A DNA stretch of 64,000 nt from JANNBN01 sp031385545 (GTDB lineage: Bacteria; Actinomycetota; Acidimicrobiia; Acidimicrobiales; JANYDT01). A program made the position numbers and the translations under genes. Positions 1 through 8,814 of the stretch are shown piece by piece. Where the stretch lies: contig JANNBN010000166.1 in assembly GCA_031385545.1 (NCBI GenBank), positions 62,001-126,000 of the forward strand, given 5' to 3'. A model generated the notes under the pieces. That model was not told the origin of the DNA. It was given only the letters and a program-made list of their open reading frames with translations, and searched no databases. Every line of letters starts with the position of its first letter. Position 1 is the first letter of the stretch.

Positions 1-721
1 CGCGACCGCGGCCAACATCGGGATGGCTGCCACAAGCACGCCCTACGTCCTTGTCCTCAACCCGGACACGGTGATCACCCCGGGTGCGGTCGACTCGCTG
101 ATCGGCTTCGCCGCCGCGCACCCCACCGTTGGTGTCATTGCCCCGCTCCTGTTGTTCCCGGACGGCCGCAACCAGGGCACGGCCCGACGGTTCCCGACCG
201 CCGCCGCCGGTGTCTTCGGACGCCGATCGCCCGTCACGCGGCTGTTCCCGAACAACCGTTGGTCCAGTCGGTTCCTTTCCGGTCGCGATATGAAGCCGGG
301 AGATCCGCCATTCCAATGTGACTGGGTTTCGGGGGCGTGCATGCTCGTCCCACGAAGCGCGATCGACGCAGTCGGCATGTTCGACACCCGCTATTTCCTG
401 TTCTGGGAAGACGCCGACTGGTGTGCACGGATGGCGGCTCAGGGCTTCGAAGTGTGGACCGTTCCCGAGGCTGTCGTTGTGCACAGCGAGGGTGGAAGCA
501 GGCGTGGTTGGCCGACACCGGTCGTGAAGCACTTTCACCGCGGGGCGTACCTGTACTGGAAGACCCATTCGGCACCCCAATGGTGGAACCCGTTCCGATG
601 GGCTGCTGCCGGACTGCTCATTGCACGCGCAGCGCTCATCAGCCTTCCCAACTCAAAACTCTTCGCCACCGCCAGATCCGTCGGCCTTGTGACCGGGCCG
701 ACACCGGAGACAACACGATGA
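1..721 (+). CDS. Glycosyltransferase family 2, 5' end cut by window edge
   Basis: The reading frame is open from base 2 to the TGA at 719-721, so only about 239 C-terminal residues are present and the true start lies upstream of the window. The visible part begins with an NIGM...YVLVLNPDT stretch, the acidic metal/nucleotide-binding motif of GT2 enzymes of the rhamnosyltransferase type. A WEDADWCARM motif near residue 135 matches the usual ED catalytic segment. It is expected to transfer a sugar from a nucleotide donor to a lipid-linked polysaccharide intermediate at the cytoplasmic membrane face. It is the first visible gene of a long plus-strand polysaccharide operon and its stop overlaps the next start as ATGA. 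The donor and acceptor sugars cannot be read from the sequence. Confidence 0.85.
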   Translation, partial: ATAANIGMAATSTPYVLVLNPDTVITPGAVDSLIGFAAAHPTVGVIAPLLLFPDGRNQGTARRFPTAAAGVFGRRSPVTRLFPNNRWSSRFLSGRDMKPGDPPFQCDWVSGACMLVPRSAIDAVGMFDTRYFLFWEDADWCARMAAQGFEVWTVPEAVVVHSEGGSRRGWPTPVVKHFHRGAYLYWKTHSAPQWWNPFRWAAAGLLIARAALISLPNSKLFATARSVGLVTGPTPETTR

Positions 722-2133
722 CACCTACCCCAAGCCCGTTCCGCCACTGGTGGAGATCACTCGTCGTCGGGGTTCTTGGCGGCGCGTTGGCGTACACGGC
801 ATCGTTCGCCGTGAGTGATACCTACGCGTCCGGAACGCGACTCCTCATCAGGGGCCGGGAAGCGTCATTCCTCACCGATACGGCAGAGAGTGTTTCCAAC
901 CAGCCCGGCATCGTTGACGCCAGCTTTGCCAAAACGCTGGGAGCAACTCAGGCCGGGTTGGTGACCAGTCGACAGATGGCTGAGGTCATCGTGGCGGATC
1001 TCAAACTCGACCAGGTACCACCGCGTGACCAGGGACTGCTGACGAAGACCCTGCGCCAGGGAATGGTCGTTTACGCGAAGTCAAAGGCGTACCTGAAGCA
1101 CGGGTTCTACAAAAAGCCGACCAGACACGAGCAAGCGATCAAAGACGTCCAGACGGGCCTCGGGGCCCAAGCGCTCGAAAACTCGTACGTACTTGAAATT
1201 GTAGCCACGGCGGAGACCCCCGAGGGCGCTCGGGACATCGCCGACACAGCCGCAGATCGACTGATCGAGCTCAGCGCAGAACGAGCAAAGACGGATGCCG
1301 AGCGGTACGCGGAAGGTCTCCGCCTGCAACTCGAGGCCGCGGAACTCGACTCCCAGTCTGCCGCCGAGGCAATCGGTGCTCTGAAGACAAAGCGCGGCAT
1401 AGCCAGCATCGACACGGAGTTGGCGCTCGACGTGACCACACAGGTCGAACTTCGGTCCGATGCAGCGAAGAACGAGGTGGCACTTGCCGGCACCCGTGCA
1501 GAGCTGGCGTCGCTCGAGCGTTCGCTGGCTGCCGTCAAGCCAACGCAGGACGGCGAGCAAACCATCAAGACCGGAAGGTCGGAGACCAAGATCGTCTCGA
1601 ACCAGCCGAGTTCGGTGTACCAGCAGTTGGTCCAACAGCGCGACGCTGCAAAGGCGCGGCTGGCCCAGCTGACAGCCGAACAGGCCGCCCTTTCCCGCCA
1701 ACTCGGTGCCACCAACCAAACAGAACTCAACGCCGATCAGGCCGCGCTCCTGCCCGCTCAGGAACGCCTCGCAATCGCGCAGCAGCGCCGTGCGGAACTT
1801 TCGCAGAAGTACGCCGAGGCCCGCGCCAACGCTGTCCGGCCTGGTGTCGAACTCTCCCGCGTCGACACCGCAGCGGTGCCTGACTACCCAATCGGGCCAA
1901 AGCGTTACCTCTACCTCGCTCTCGGGCTCTTACTGGGCGCGCTCGCTGGGTGGGGACTCACCACCCTGGCTCCTCGACGTCGCACCGGCCCGAGTGGGTC
2001 CGCCCCGAGCGACGACGACTTCATCGACGTGATCGACGTCGCCGATGACGCGCCGACACACAACGGAACGATCGATCTTGCCGACGAGCACCTCGCCAGC
2101 TCAAACGGTGCGCATCGAGGGGTGTACCGGTGA
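718..2133 (+). CDS. Wzz-like polysaccharide co-polymerase / chain-length determinant
   Basis: This 471-residue protein has the layout of the Wzz/PCP family: a short cytoplasmic N-terminus, a first membrane helix at about residues 9-30, a long Ala/Glu/Gln-rich extracytoplasmic region that looks coiled-coil (about 170-380), a Pro-containing PDYPIGPKR stretch, and a second helix at about 397-418. An acidic cytoplasmic tail follows. No Walker A motif is present, so this is not a fused BY-kinase. Such proteins set chain length in Wzx/Wzy-dependent polysaccharide export. The start ATG at 718 overlaps the upstream stop (ATGA), and that choice removes an implausible N-terminal extension possible in the same frame. 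The flippase gene follows with a GTGA overlap. Confidence 0.8.
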   Translation: MTPTPSPFRHWWRSLVVGVLGGALAYTASFAVSDTYASGTRLLIRGREASFLTDTAESVSNQPGIVDASFAKTLGATQAGLVTSRQMAEVIVADLKLDQVPPRDQGLLTKTLRQGMVVYAKSKAYLKHGFYKKPTRHEQAIKDVQTGLGAQALENSYVLEIVATAETPEGARDIADTAADRLIELSAERAKTDAERYAEGLRLQLEAAELDSQSAAEAIGALKTKRGIASIDTELALDVTTQVELRSDAAKNEVALAGTRAELASLERSLAAVKPTQDGEQTIKTGRSETKIVSNQPSSVYQQLVQQRDAAKARLAQLTAEQAALSRQLGATNQTELNADQAALLPAQERLAIAQQRRAELSQKYAEARANAVRPGVELSRVDTAAVPDYPIGPKRYLYLALGLLLGALAGWGLTTLAPRRRTGPSGSAPSDDDFIDVIDVADDAPTHNGTIDLADEHLASSNGAHRGVYR

Positions 2134-3602
2134 AGAGCCCGGCCGCGCGCGTGTTAGCGAGCACGGCGGGCCAGATCGCTGCGAAAGGTCTCCACCTGGC
2201 AATCAATATCGTAAGCACGCTGATTGTTTTGCGCTATCTCGCGCCTCGCGACTACGGAAAATACACCCTGGCACTCACGACGGCGCTGCTGCTCGGCCTG
2301 GTCGCCGACGGCGGTCTCGCCCGTGTCGCAATTCGCGAGGTAGCCCAAAAGCGCATCGGTCTCGACAACATCGCTGGGGCGTTGCTCGGACTCCGGATCG
2401 GTCTTTCCTTCGCTGCGGCCGCATGTGCTCAAGGCTTTCTCGCCATCCTCGGAGCATCGGGAACAGTCCGGCTGGGGGCCTTCACGCTGGCGTTGGTCTA
2501 CTTGCTCGACGCGTGCTTCGTCGGGTTTGCCTTGCCATTCCACGTGAACTTGCGCCAGGAATACGACACCGGTCTCCGGCTCGGGGGCGAGGCCATCGAG
2601 ACGCTCGTGCTCATCTGGCTGGTCGCATCGAGGTCATCGGTCGCGGCGCTCTTCCTCGCCCCGGTAGCCGGCGCAACTGCATCGGCGACGGCCGCAATTG
2701 CAATCGCCATGACGCGCTTCGGGCTGCGGCCGACATGGGACCCGAAGGCCTTCATCGTCTTGGCTCGGGCGGCTGCAACGGTTATCCCGTCGGTCGCCAT
2801 CGGCGTGGCCGCCCTGCGGGCCGGCAGTTTCTACGTCGCCCGGCTCACTACCGAACGGGATACGGGACTGTTCAACGCAGCATTGCAACCGGTCGAATAC
2901 GCGTTCTTGGCAACAGCGGTGGTCGTGCATGTGGCGTACCCGCAACTCGCGGCTTCGTGGCCGTCGGATCTGCCGATGATGCGCAGCATCCATTTGCACA
3001 CCACGCAGTTGCTGATCACCCTGACCCTCTTTGTTCCGGTCGCAACCACGTTCGCTTCCGCAGCGCTGGTGAAGACCGTGTTCGGGGATCCGTACCGCGA
3101 TGCGGCACCGCTCTTGGTGTTGCACGCATGGACCTTGCCACTGATGATCATCGCCGGATGGAATGCGCTCGTCCTTCTCGCAGCAGGCAAGCAGCGAGCG
3201 ACGCTGAAGTACGACTCCTGCGCGCTCGGGCTGACCGTGCTGGCACAACCTGTCCTGATCGGTCGGTGGGGAACGAAAGGTGCCTGCGTCGCAACCTTGC
3301 TTGTCATCGGGTCGGTGGCTGTCACCTCGTCGTGGGTCGTCGCCTCCCGGTTGTCGCTCACGCCAGACAGGTCGGTTGCTAAGCCATTCGTGGCCGCGTT
3401 CGTGGGCGTAGCTCTCGGATGGGTGGTGTACGCGAGCGGCGAAGGAGGGAGTCGCTGGGCTCCGGCAAGCGCGCTTGCGACGCTCACGTTCGTGACGTGT
3501 TCGGCTCTTGCGAAGGGGTTCCAGTTGCGAGCGTGGGCCACCGCGGTATCAGGGGCGCAGCGTGCGACATCGCTTCGGCCCACCGTCCTGAGCTCCCCAT
3601 GA
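2130..3602 (+). CDS. Wzx-like polysaccharide flippase (MOP superfamily)
   Basis: A 490-residue, almost entirely hydrophobic protein with about twelve predicted membrane helices. The N-terminus (STAGQIAAKGLHLAINIVS, then LRYLAPRDYGKY) is typical of the polysaccharide-specific transporter branch of the MOP/MATE superfamily. Its expected role is to flip undecaprenyl-linked repeat units across the cytoplasmic membrane. The start is GTG at 2130 within a GTGA overlap with the co-polymerase gene; its own stop overlaps the next ATG as ATGA. The position between a Wzz-like and a Wzy-like gene supports a Wzx/Wzy pathway. The carried repeat unit is unknown. Confidence 0.85.
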   Translation: MKSPAARVLASTAGQIAAKGLHLAINIVSTLIVLRYLAPRDYGKYTLALTTALLLGLVADGGLARVAIREVAQKRIGLDNIAGALLGLRIGLSFAAAACAQGFLAILGASGTVRLGAFTLALVYLLDACFVGFALPFHVNLRQEYDTGLRLGGEAIETLVLIWLVASRSSVAALFLAPVAGATASATAAIAIAMTRFGLRPTWDPKAFIVLARAAATVIPSVAIGVAALRAGSFYVARLTTERDTGLFNAALQPVEYAFLATAVVVHVAYPQLAASWPSDLPMMRSIHLHTTQLLITLTLFVPVATTFASAALVKTVFGDPYRDAAPLLVLHAWTLPLMIIAGWNALVLLAAGKQRATLKYDSCALGLTVLAQPVLIGRWGTKGACVATLLVIGSVAVTSSWVVASRLSLTPDRSVAKPFVAAFVGVALGWVVYASGEGGSRWAPASALATLTFVTCSALAKGFQLRAWATAVSGAQRATSLRPTVLSSP

Positions 3603-4612
3603 AACTCGACCCGGGCACAGCGCATGGTTCGCTGCCGAAGACGCCGAAGATGACCGTCGTCTTTCCCACCTACAACCGATGCGAGGTCGTCAAGGAAACG
3701 TTGCTCCGGTTGTCGGACCAGGATTACCCGCCTGAACTGATCGAAGTGGTCGTCTGCGACAACTCCTCGGACGATACGCCGCAGATGGTTCAAGACGTCG
3801 CCTCCACGGCACCGGTCGAGATCGTTCTGATCCATAACGACGAGCGACTCCCGGCAGTGAAACGCAACCAGGGGCTGGCCAGGGCGACTGGCGACCTCGT
3901 CGTGTTCTTGAACGACGACGTCTGGGTGAAACCCGGGTTCCTCCGTGCGCACGCCGATGCCCATGCCGCTGCCGGTCGACCCGTTGCGGTACTTGGAAGC
4001 GTCGAACAGTCGCCTGCGATGTCTCAGACGCCCTTCATCCGCTGGTACCAGCCCTTCGCCTATCACCTCATTGCGGATCGGCCAGGCAAGACCGTCCCCT
4101 TCTGGTTCCACTGGTCGATGAACCTGTCCGTGCCCCGCGAGGTGATGCTGCAGCGCAACCTCGTGTTTCACGAGGACTGGGCACACATCGGGCATGAAGA
4201 CATCGAGCTCGGCTACCGCTGGAACGCTGCCGGCTACGACATCGTGTACCAGCCCGACGCATCGGGTGAGCACTTCCATCCGCACACGCTCGCCAGCGCG
4301 TGCCGCCTACAGTCCAGCGTCGGACGAGGCCTCCGTGACCTCGAAGTGCTCATCCCGGAACCGGATCTGCTGAGCCGCTACGGCGTCTACACGTCGTCAG
4401 CATCGTTGCGCTCGCGGGTTCGCGGCATCGTGCGCTCAACCCTGTTCAACCGTGTCACGGTCCCTCGGCTCGTCGCCCGTTTCGACCGCACCGACCCCGA
4501 CAGCCGGGTCGTCCAGTGGACCTACTGGAAGCTGATGCTCTGGCACACCCAGGACGCGTATCGCAACGAACCCCGACGCTTTCCTTCGCGGACACCGATC
4601 GGGGTGCCATGA
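3599..4612 (+). CDS. Glycosyltransferase family 2
   Basis: A 337-residue GT-A fold enzyme. The N-terminal nucleotide-binding segment reads TVVFPTYNRCEVVKETL (about 19-35) and VVVCDNSSDD (about 51-60). The metal-binding acidic motif is in FLNDDVWV at about 102-109, and HEDIELGYRW near 198 supplies the ED catalytic motif. No membrane helix is evident, so it should act at the cytoplasmic membrane surface on a lipid-linked acceptor. ATG 3599 forms an ATGA overlap with the flippase stop; a longer in-frame start at 3419 lies deep in the flippase gene and was rejected. Substrate specificity is not inferable. Confidence 0.87.
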   Translation: MKLDPGTAHGSLPKTPKMTVVFPTYNRCEVVKETLLRLSDQDYPPELIEVVVCDNSSDDTPQMVQDVASTAPVEIVLIHNDERLPAVKRNQGLARATGDLVVFLNDDVWVKPGFLRAHADAHAAAGRPVAVLGSVEQSPAMSQTPFIRWYQPFAYHLIADRPGKTVPFWFHWSMNLSVPREVMLQRNLVFHEDWAHIGHEDIELGYRWNAAGYDIVYQPDASGEHFHPHTLASACRLQSSVGRGLRDLEVLIPEPDLLSRYGVYTSSASLRSRVRGIVRSTLFNRVTVPRLVARFDRTDPDSRVVQWTYWKLMLWHTQDAYRNEPRRFPSRTPIGVP

Positions 4613-7600
4613 CGATCGGGCGCGCCGCAGCAGAAGGTTCGCGAATGGTCGTGACTGTGATCGCGGTCGGCGCTCTGGCCGTCGTCGCAGGATCGTCGTC
4701 CCTGAGTCTTCCCGTGGTCGCAGTCCTCACGACGACACTGATTGTGTTCCGCGTCCACCAGGATCTCCTGCTCCCCCACGTCACAGCTGCACTCGAACGG
4801 ATCGCGTCGGTCGAGAAGGCAGTGGCTGAAGCGATCGTGCTACCCCGGATCATCGGACCCTTCGCAGGAATCCTCGCCGTGGTCGGGTCCGGCGCCATTG
4901 CCTATCTGCTTGGAGCTCGAGGCCTGCTCGGTGTTGTCGCAGTCGCTGCTGTGCTCGGGCTGCTCCTTGTTGTGACCGTCGCCTGGCCGCTCGTCCTCGG
5001 CTTGACCGGACGCGATGCGGGTGCACCCCCAATTCCTTCGCAGCAGATCGGCCCGCGTTCGGAAGGTACGCAGCACGGGGCGGCAACGAGTGCCTTCTTG
5101 ATGGCCGGTGCGACGGCGGTCGCAGCCGGCGGCGCGTTCTTCATCTCCGGGATGGGTATGAAGGGAGTCGCGGCGACGGTGGGCGTGCTCGTGGTCGGCG
5201 GCGCGCTGTTGGTGTCGCGAGACCGTGTACTCGTCCTGACCTTCGGGATGACGCTGTCACTGGTCCTGATGCTGCACAAATCGTTCAGCGCCATCAACGT
5301 CGAGCTGTCCGGTGGCGCTGTGGCGATCTACATCACGACCTTCGACGTGATGATCGTGCTCTGCTACTTGGGCTGGCTCCTCGAAGGCACACTGCTCAGC
5401 GACCTCCGGGTTGCATTCCGCAGCCACGTGCGCTGGGCGCTGGCGCTTCCGTTGTGGTGCGCCATTGCGTTGCTGCCGAGCCTTCTCGTTGCACCTGACA
5501 CGTTGCTCTCCGTCAGCGAACTGGTGCGGATGGGGTGGATGTACCTCGCCTTCGTATTTGTCGCCGTAAGGGTACGCACACGACGGTATGTGTGGGCCGT
5601 CGTCGGTGGACTCGGCGCCTTCGCGGTCATCGAGTTGGCCGTGGTGGTACTTCAATGGCGCACCGGCGGCGTCCTCGGTCTGTCGTTCCTCGGAGTCCCG
5701 ACCGAACTCGGCGAACGTGTCACCAACGACGGATCGTTGGGACGGCCCTTCGGCACCATCATCCATCCCGTCTTCATGGGTGCGGTCATGGGTTCCCTCG
5801 GCTGTCTGGCCCTCGGCCTCGCGTGCACTCTGAGGCGATCGCTCACGCAGCGAGTCGCGCTCGCCTCCGTTCCGGTCTGTCTCCTCCCGTTGTACCTAAG
5901 CCATACACGGGCTTCGCTCGTCGCTTTCGTCGCGACGTCCGGTGTCGTGATCCTGTGGTCCGTGAAACGGGGATGGGTCACACAACGCGCGCTTCGGCTG
6001 GGTGCCGTTGCGATCGTGACCCTCGGGATCGTCTTCGCACCCAACATCAGCGAAAAGGTTTCCGAGAACTTCGGAACGGCGCACTACGACGAGGAGGTTC
6101 GATCACGGCTGGAACTCAATGATGCGGCGGGGCGAATGATCGCCGACCGTCCGATCGTGGGAGTTGGACTGAACAACTTCGAAGCGGTCATGGACCCGTA
6201 CCAGCAATACGGGCTGATCTTCGCCGACAACCCGGTGCACAATCTGTACCTGCTGTTTCTGTCGGAGACCGGCATCATCGGCTTCATCGGGTTCGTCTGT
6301 CTGGGGATCGGCCTGTACGCGATGTCGATGCGTCTTGCACGGAGCCGCGATTCGATGTTCGCCGGGGTCGGCATCGGCGTTACGGCGATGATGGGTTTTC
6401 TCATGGTCGAGGAGATCCTCGGCTTCTCCCTTCGTCAGGACGTCCCATTGGCAATGTACTGGTTGCTCGCAGGGCTGGCCGTGAGTTGCACGGTGCAGAG
6501 TTGCTCCGACGGCACCTTGGACCGCCGGGCCAAGTCCGCCTCGGTGCAGCGGTCGGTGGCGAGCGGCCGGCATCGCGTCGCGCCATCGCGCCGTCGGTCC
6601 CTGTCACCGCGGCCCGTCAGCGTTGCCCGAGTTCGTCGCCCGGCCTGGGGCTACCGGCGGATCACTGCACGGTTCAGGGTTCTTGTCGTGCTGCTGGTGC
6701 TCCTCCCGACCGAAAGCAAAGCGACTCCAGAGATTGCGAGGAGCGACGCGTTCCCTGCCGGGTCGCGTGCCGACGCAGCGTGGGACAAAACCCATTTGCT
6801 TCTTTCCGCCACCAGCCGCACCACCGGCCACTCCGGGATCTACCGGGTCGCTCCCGGAGGCACGCCGGTGTTGATCACGCCGGACGACGGCCGGACCTAC
6901 AGCTGGCCGACCTGGTCGGCCGACGCCAGCAAAGTCACCTACACGGTGCGCAACGGCGGACCCGGCGCACGTGAAGAGATCGAGGTGATGAACCCAGACG
7001 GAACCAGGGTGCAACAGGTGACAAGCCTTGGCTTTCGGACCGGCCAGCCCAAGTTCTCGTCGAACGGTCGATCGATCATCTTCACCCGAGTGTCTCCGGA
7101 CTACGAGATCGTCGGCATCTACCAGGTCGACATCGTGACGCAACGTGTCACCAACCTGTCCGCCGTCAGCCGCCCTGTCGCAGCGACTGACGCGGACCCT
7201 CGTTTCACGTCGGACGGGCGCATCATCTTCTCCGAGATCGTCGGCAAAGCCGAGCGGGTGTCCTTCATCAACGGTGACGGGACGAAGCGAACCGTGGCCG
7301 TCGATGACGGATTCTTCAACACCGACCCCGACCTGTCGCCTGACGGTCGGCTGATCGCCACCGCTTCCTTCCGGGGCGGCGGCGACCCCCGGACCTCAGG
7401 TGGGCTGGGCGACAGCGCGGTGCGGATCGACCAGTGGTACCTCGCCGTCCACCCCGCCACGAAATCAGGCAACCCACGGCCGAAAGTGCTCAACCGAGGC
7501 ATGGACTGCACCGTGCGCGCACCGGACAACCCATGCGGTCCCGCAGATGGCTCAGCCTTCAAACCCGTGTGGTCTCCTGACGGGGCCACCATCGGTTACG

Positions 7601-8814
7601 AAACAACACTCGACCGGGAGACGAACTGCATCTGCGTGATCTCCCCCGACGCCAGCAATCCATCAATCAGGTTTGCCACCCGGGACCTCGCAGTCACCTG
7701 GTTCGACTGGACGGGCCGCTCACCCGTTTACGGACGAGCAGTGCTGCCCCTTGGAGTTTCCCGGGGTCAGGATCGAATGCTCATCACCGCGGAAGACCGG
7801 TTCGGCAACCGATCGCTTCTGGACAGCGAACCGGACCGGTCCGTGGCGCGCACCGTGCTGCTCAACAGCACCGTCGTCCCGGACCAGGCCAACTGGTCGG
7901 CAGATCGTCGGCTCATCGTGTTCAGTGCACGAACGTCTGTCCCGCCATCCGGCACGCCACATCCGGCGCCGCCGAAGGGGCAGCAACGACGCGAACAGTT
8001 TACGCTCGACGACCTCGCCCCGACCGGCGTAGTACCGGAGGCGAACGACGAGGTGGTCGAGCAGCAAGTATTCCTCCGCACCGCCGACGGAACGGTTCGG
8101 CAACTGACCGACGCATATACCGAGGACTGGCGCGACGGTCACCCGAGGGGAGACCTCAACGGAAACAGCGCTCCCGTCCTTTCGGCGACCGGAAAGATGG
8201 CCGTTTACACCAGCACATCGATGACGACCGGGCACTCGTCGGTGATGAGCATCAACCTCGTCACCGGCGAGGTCCTGAGCCTGTCGAACGCAACGGCCGG
8301 TGCTACTGCGACAGACGACGATCGGCCCACGATCAGCCCGGACGGCCGACACGTCGTCTTCTCCACAACCATCGGGACCTCACGGGAGTTGGCGGTGGTC
8401 GACCTGGACGGCTACGGGTTCACCCAGCTCACCGACGACGAGTGGTACGACACGAACCCCAAGTGGTCGCCGGATGGGAACACGCTGATCTTCGCCTCTT
8501 TCCGGGGAACCACGCAGGCGACCGTCGCAGCCCGCGGAAACAAGGTGCTCGACGGGACCGGGTGGGCAATCGTTCGACTCGACCTGAAGTTCTCGGGGCC
8601 AGGCCGACTCAAGCAAGCGCAACCTTCCGTCCTCAGCAAGCACCTACCAGGCCCAACAATCGATCCCACATGGTCACCGTCGGGCGATCGGATTGCGTGG
8701 GCAGGCCGCGGGCCATCGTCGATCGACCTCTTCTGGATTCCTGCAATAGGCGGCCAGATGCGCACCGTGGGGACCACACCATTCGTCAACGAAATCCATG
8801 TGGATTGGAGATGA
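4609..8814 (+). CDS. Wzy/O-antigen-ligase membrane protein fused to TolB-like beta-propeller
   Basis: A single 1401-residue reading frame. Residues 1 to about 620 are polytopic, with the O-antigen ligase/polymerase (Wzy_C) signature around 428-445 (SHTRASLVAF) and RPIVGVGLNNF near 513. Residues about 630-690 are an Arg/Ser-rich linker, followed by one hydrophobic segment (RFRVLVVLLVLL, about 690-701). Residues about 720-1400 contain at least nine PD40/WD40-like repeats such as FSSNGRSIIFT, LSPDGRLIATAS, WSPDGATIGYE and WSPDGNTLIFAS, forming an extracytoplasmic propeller. Polymerases and ligases are usually about 400-650 residues, so the fusion is unusual. ATG 4609 lies in an ATGA overlap and the stop overlaps the next start likewise. 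Two genes merged by a sequencing error is an alternative, but both halves share the frame without a stop. Confidence 0.8.
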   Translation: MTIGRAAAEGSRMVVTVIAVGALAVVAGSSSLSLPVVAVLTTTLIVFRVHQDLLLPHVTAALERIASVEKAVAEAIVLPRIIGPFAGILAVVGSGAIAYLLGARGLLGVVAVAAVLGLLLVVTVAWPLVLGLTGRDAGAPPIPSQQIGPRSEGTQHGAATSAFLMAGATAVAAGGAFFISGMGMKGVAATVGVLVVGGALLVSRDRVLVLTFGMTLSLVLMLHKSFSAINVELSGGAVAIYITTFDVMIVLCYLGWLLEGTLLSDLRVAFRSHVRWALALPLWCAIALLPSLLVAPDTLLSVSELVRMGWMYLAFVFVAVRVRTRRYVWAVVGGLGAFAVIELAVVVLQWRTGGVLGLSFLGVPTELGERVTNDGSLGRPFGTIIHPVFMGAVMGSLGCLALGLACTLRRSLTQRVALASVPVCLLPLYLSHTRASLVAFVATSGVVILWSVKRGWVTQRALRLGAVAIVTLGIVFAPNISEKVSENFGTAHYDEEVRSRLELNDAAGRMIADRPIVGVGLNNFEAVMDPYQQYGLIFADNPVHNLYLLFLSETGIIGFIGFVCLGIGLYAMSMRLARSRDSMFAGVGIGVTAMMGFLMVEEILGFSLRQDVPLAMYWLLAGLAVSCTVQSCSDGTLDRRAKSASVQRSVASGRHRVAPSRRRSLSPRPVSVARVRRPAWGYRRITARFRVLVVLLVLLPTESKATPEIARSDAFPAGSRADAAWDKTHLLLSATSRTTGHSGIYRVAPGGTPVLITPDDGRTYSWPTWSADASKVTYTVRNGGPGAREEIEVMNPDGTRVQQVTSLGFRTGQPKFSSNGRSIIFTRVSPDYEIVGIYQVDIVTQRVTNLSAVSRPVAATDADPRFTSDGRIIFSEIVGKAERVSFINGDGTKRTVAVDDGFFNTDPDLSPDGRLIATASFRGGGDPRTSGGLGDSAVRIDQWYLAVHPATKSGNPRPKVLNRGMDCTVRAPDNPCGPADGSAFKPVWSPDGATIGYETTLDRETNCICVISPDASNPSIRFATRDLAVTWFDWTGRSPVYGRAVLPLGVSRGQDRMLITAEDRFGNRSLLDSEPDRSVARTVLLNSTVVPDQANWSADRRLIVFSARTSVPPSGTPHPAPPKGQQRREQFTLDDLAPTGVVPEANDEVVEQQVFLRTADGTVRQLTDAYTEDWRDGHPRGDLNGNSAPVLSATGKMAVYTSTSMTTGHSSVMSINLVTGEVLSLSNATAGATATDDDRPTISPDGRHVVFSTTIGTSRELAVVDLDGYGFTQLTDDEWYDTNPKWSPDGNTLIFASFRGTTQATVAARGNKVLDGTGWAIVRLDLKFSGPGRLKQAQPSVLSKHLPGPTIDPTWSPSGDRIAWAGRGPSSIDLFWIPAIGGQMRTVGTTPFVNEIHVDWR

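Noticed and set aside
2045..3382. 445-residue plus-strand open frame over the flippase gene
   Set aside because: Out-of-frame shadow with Arg-rich translation; the flippase frame has membrane helices and coupled ends.
2831..4285. 484-residue minus-strand open frame across flippase and GT2 genes
   Set aside because: Antisense to two motif-bearing genes and lacking any recognisable pattern.
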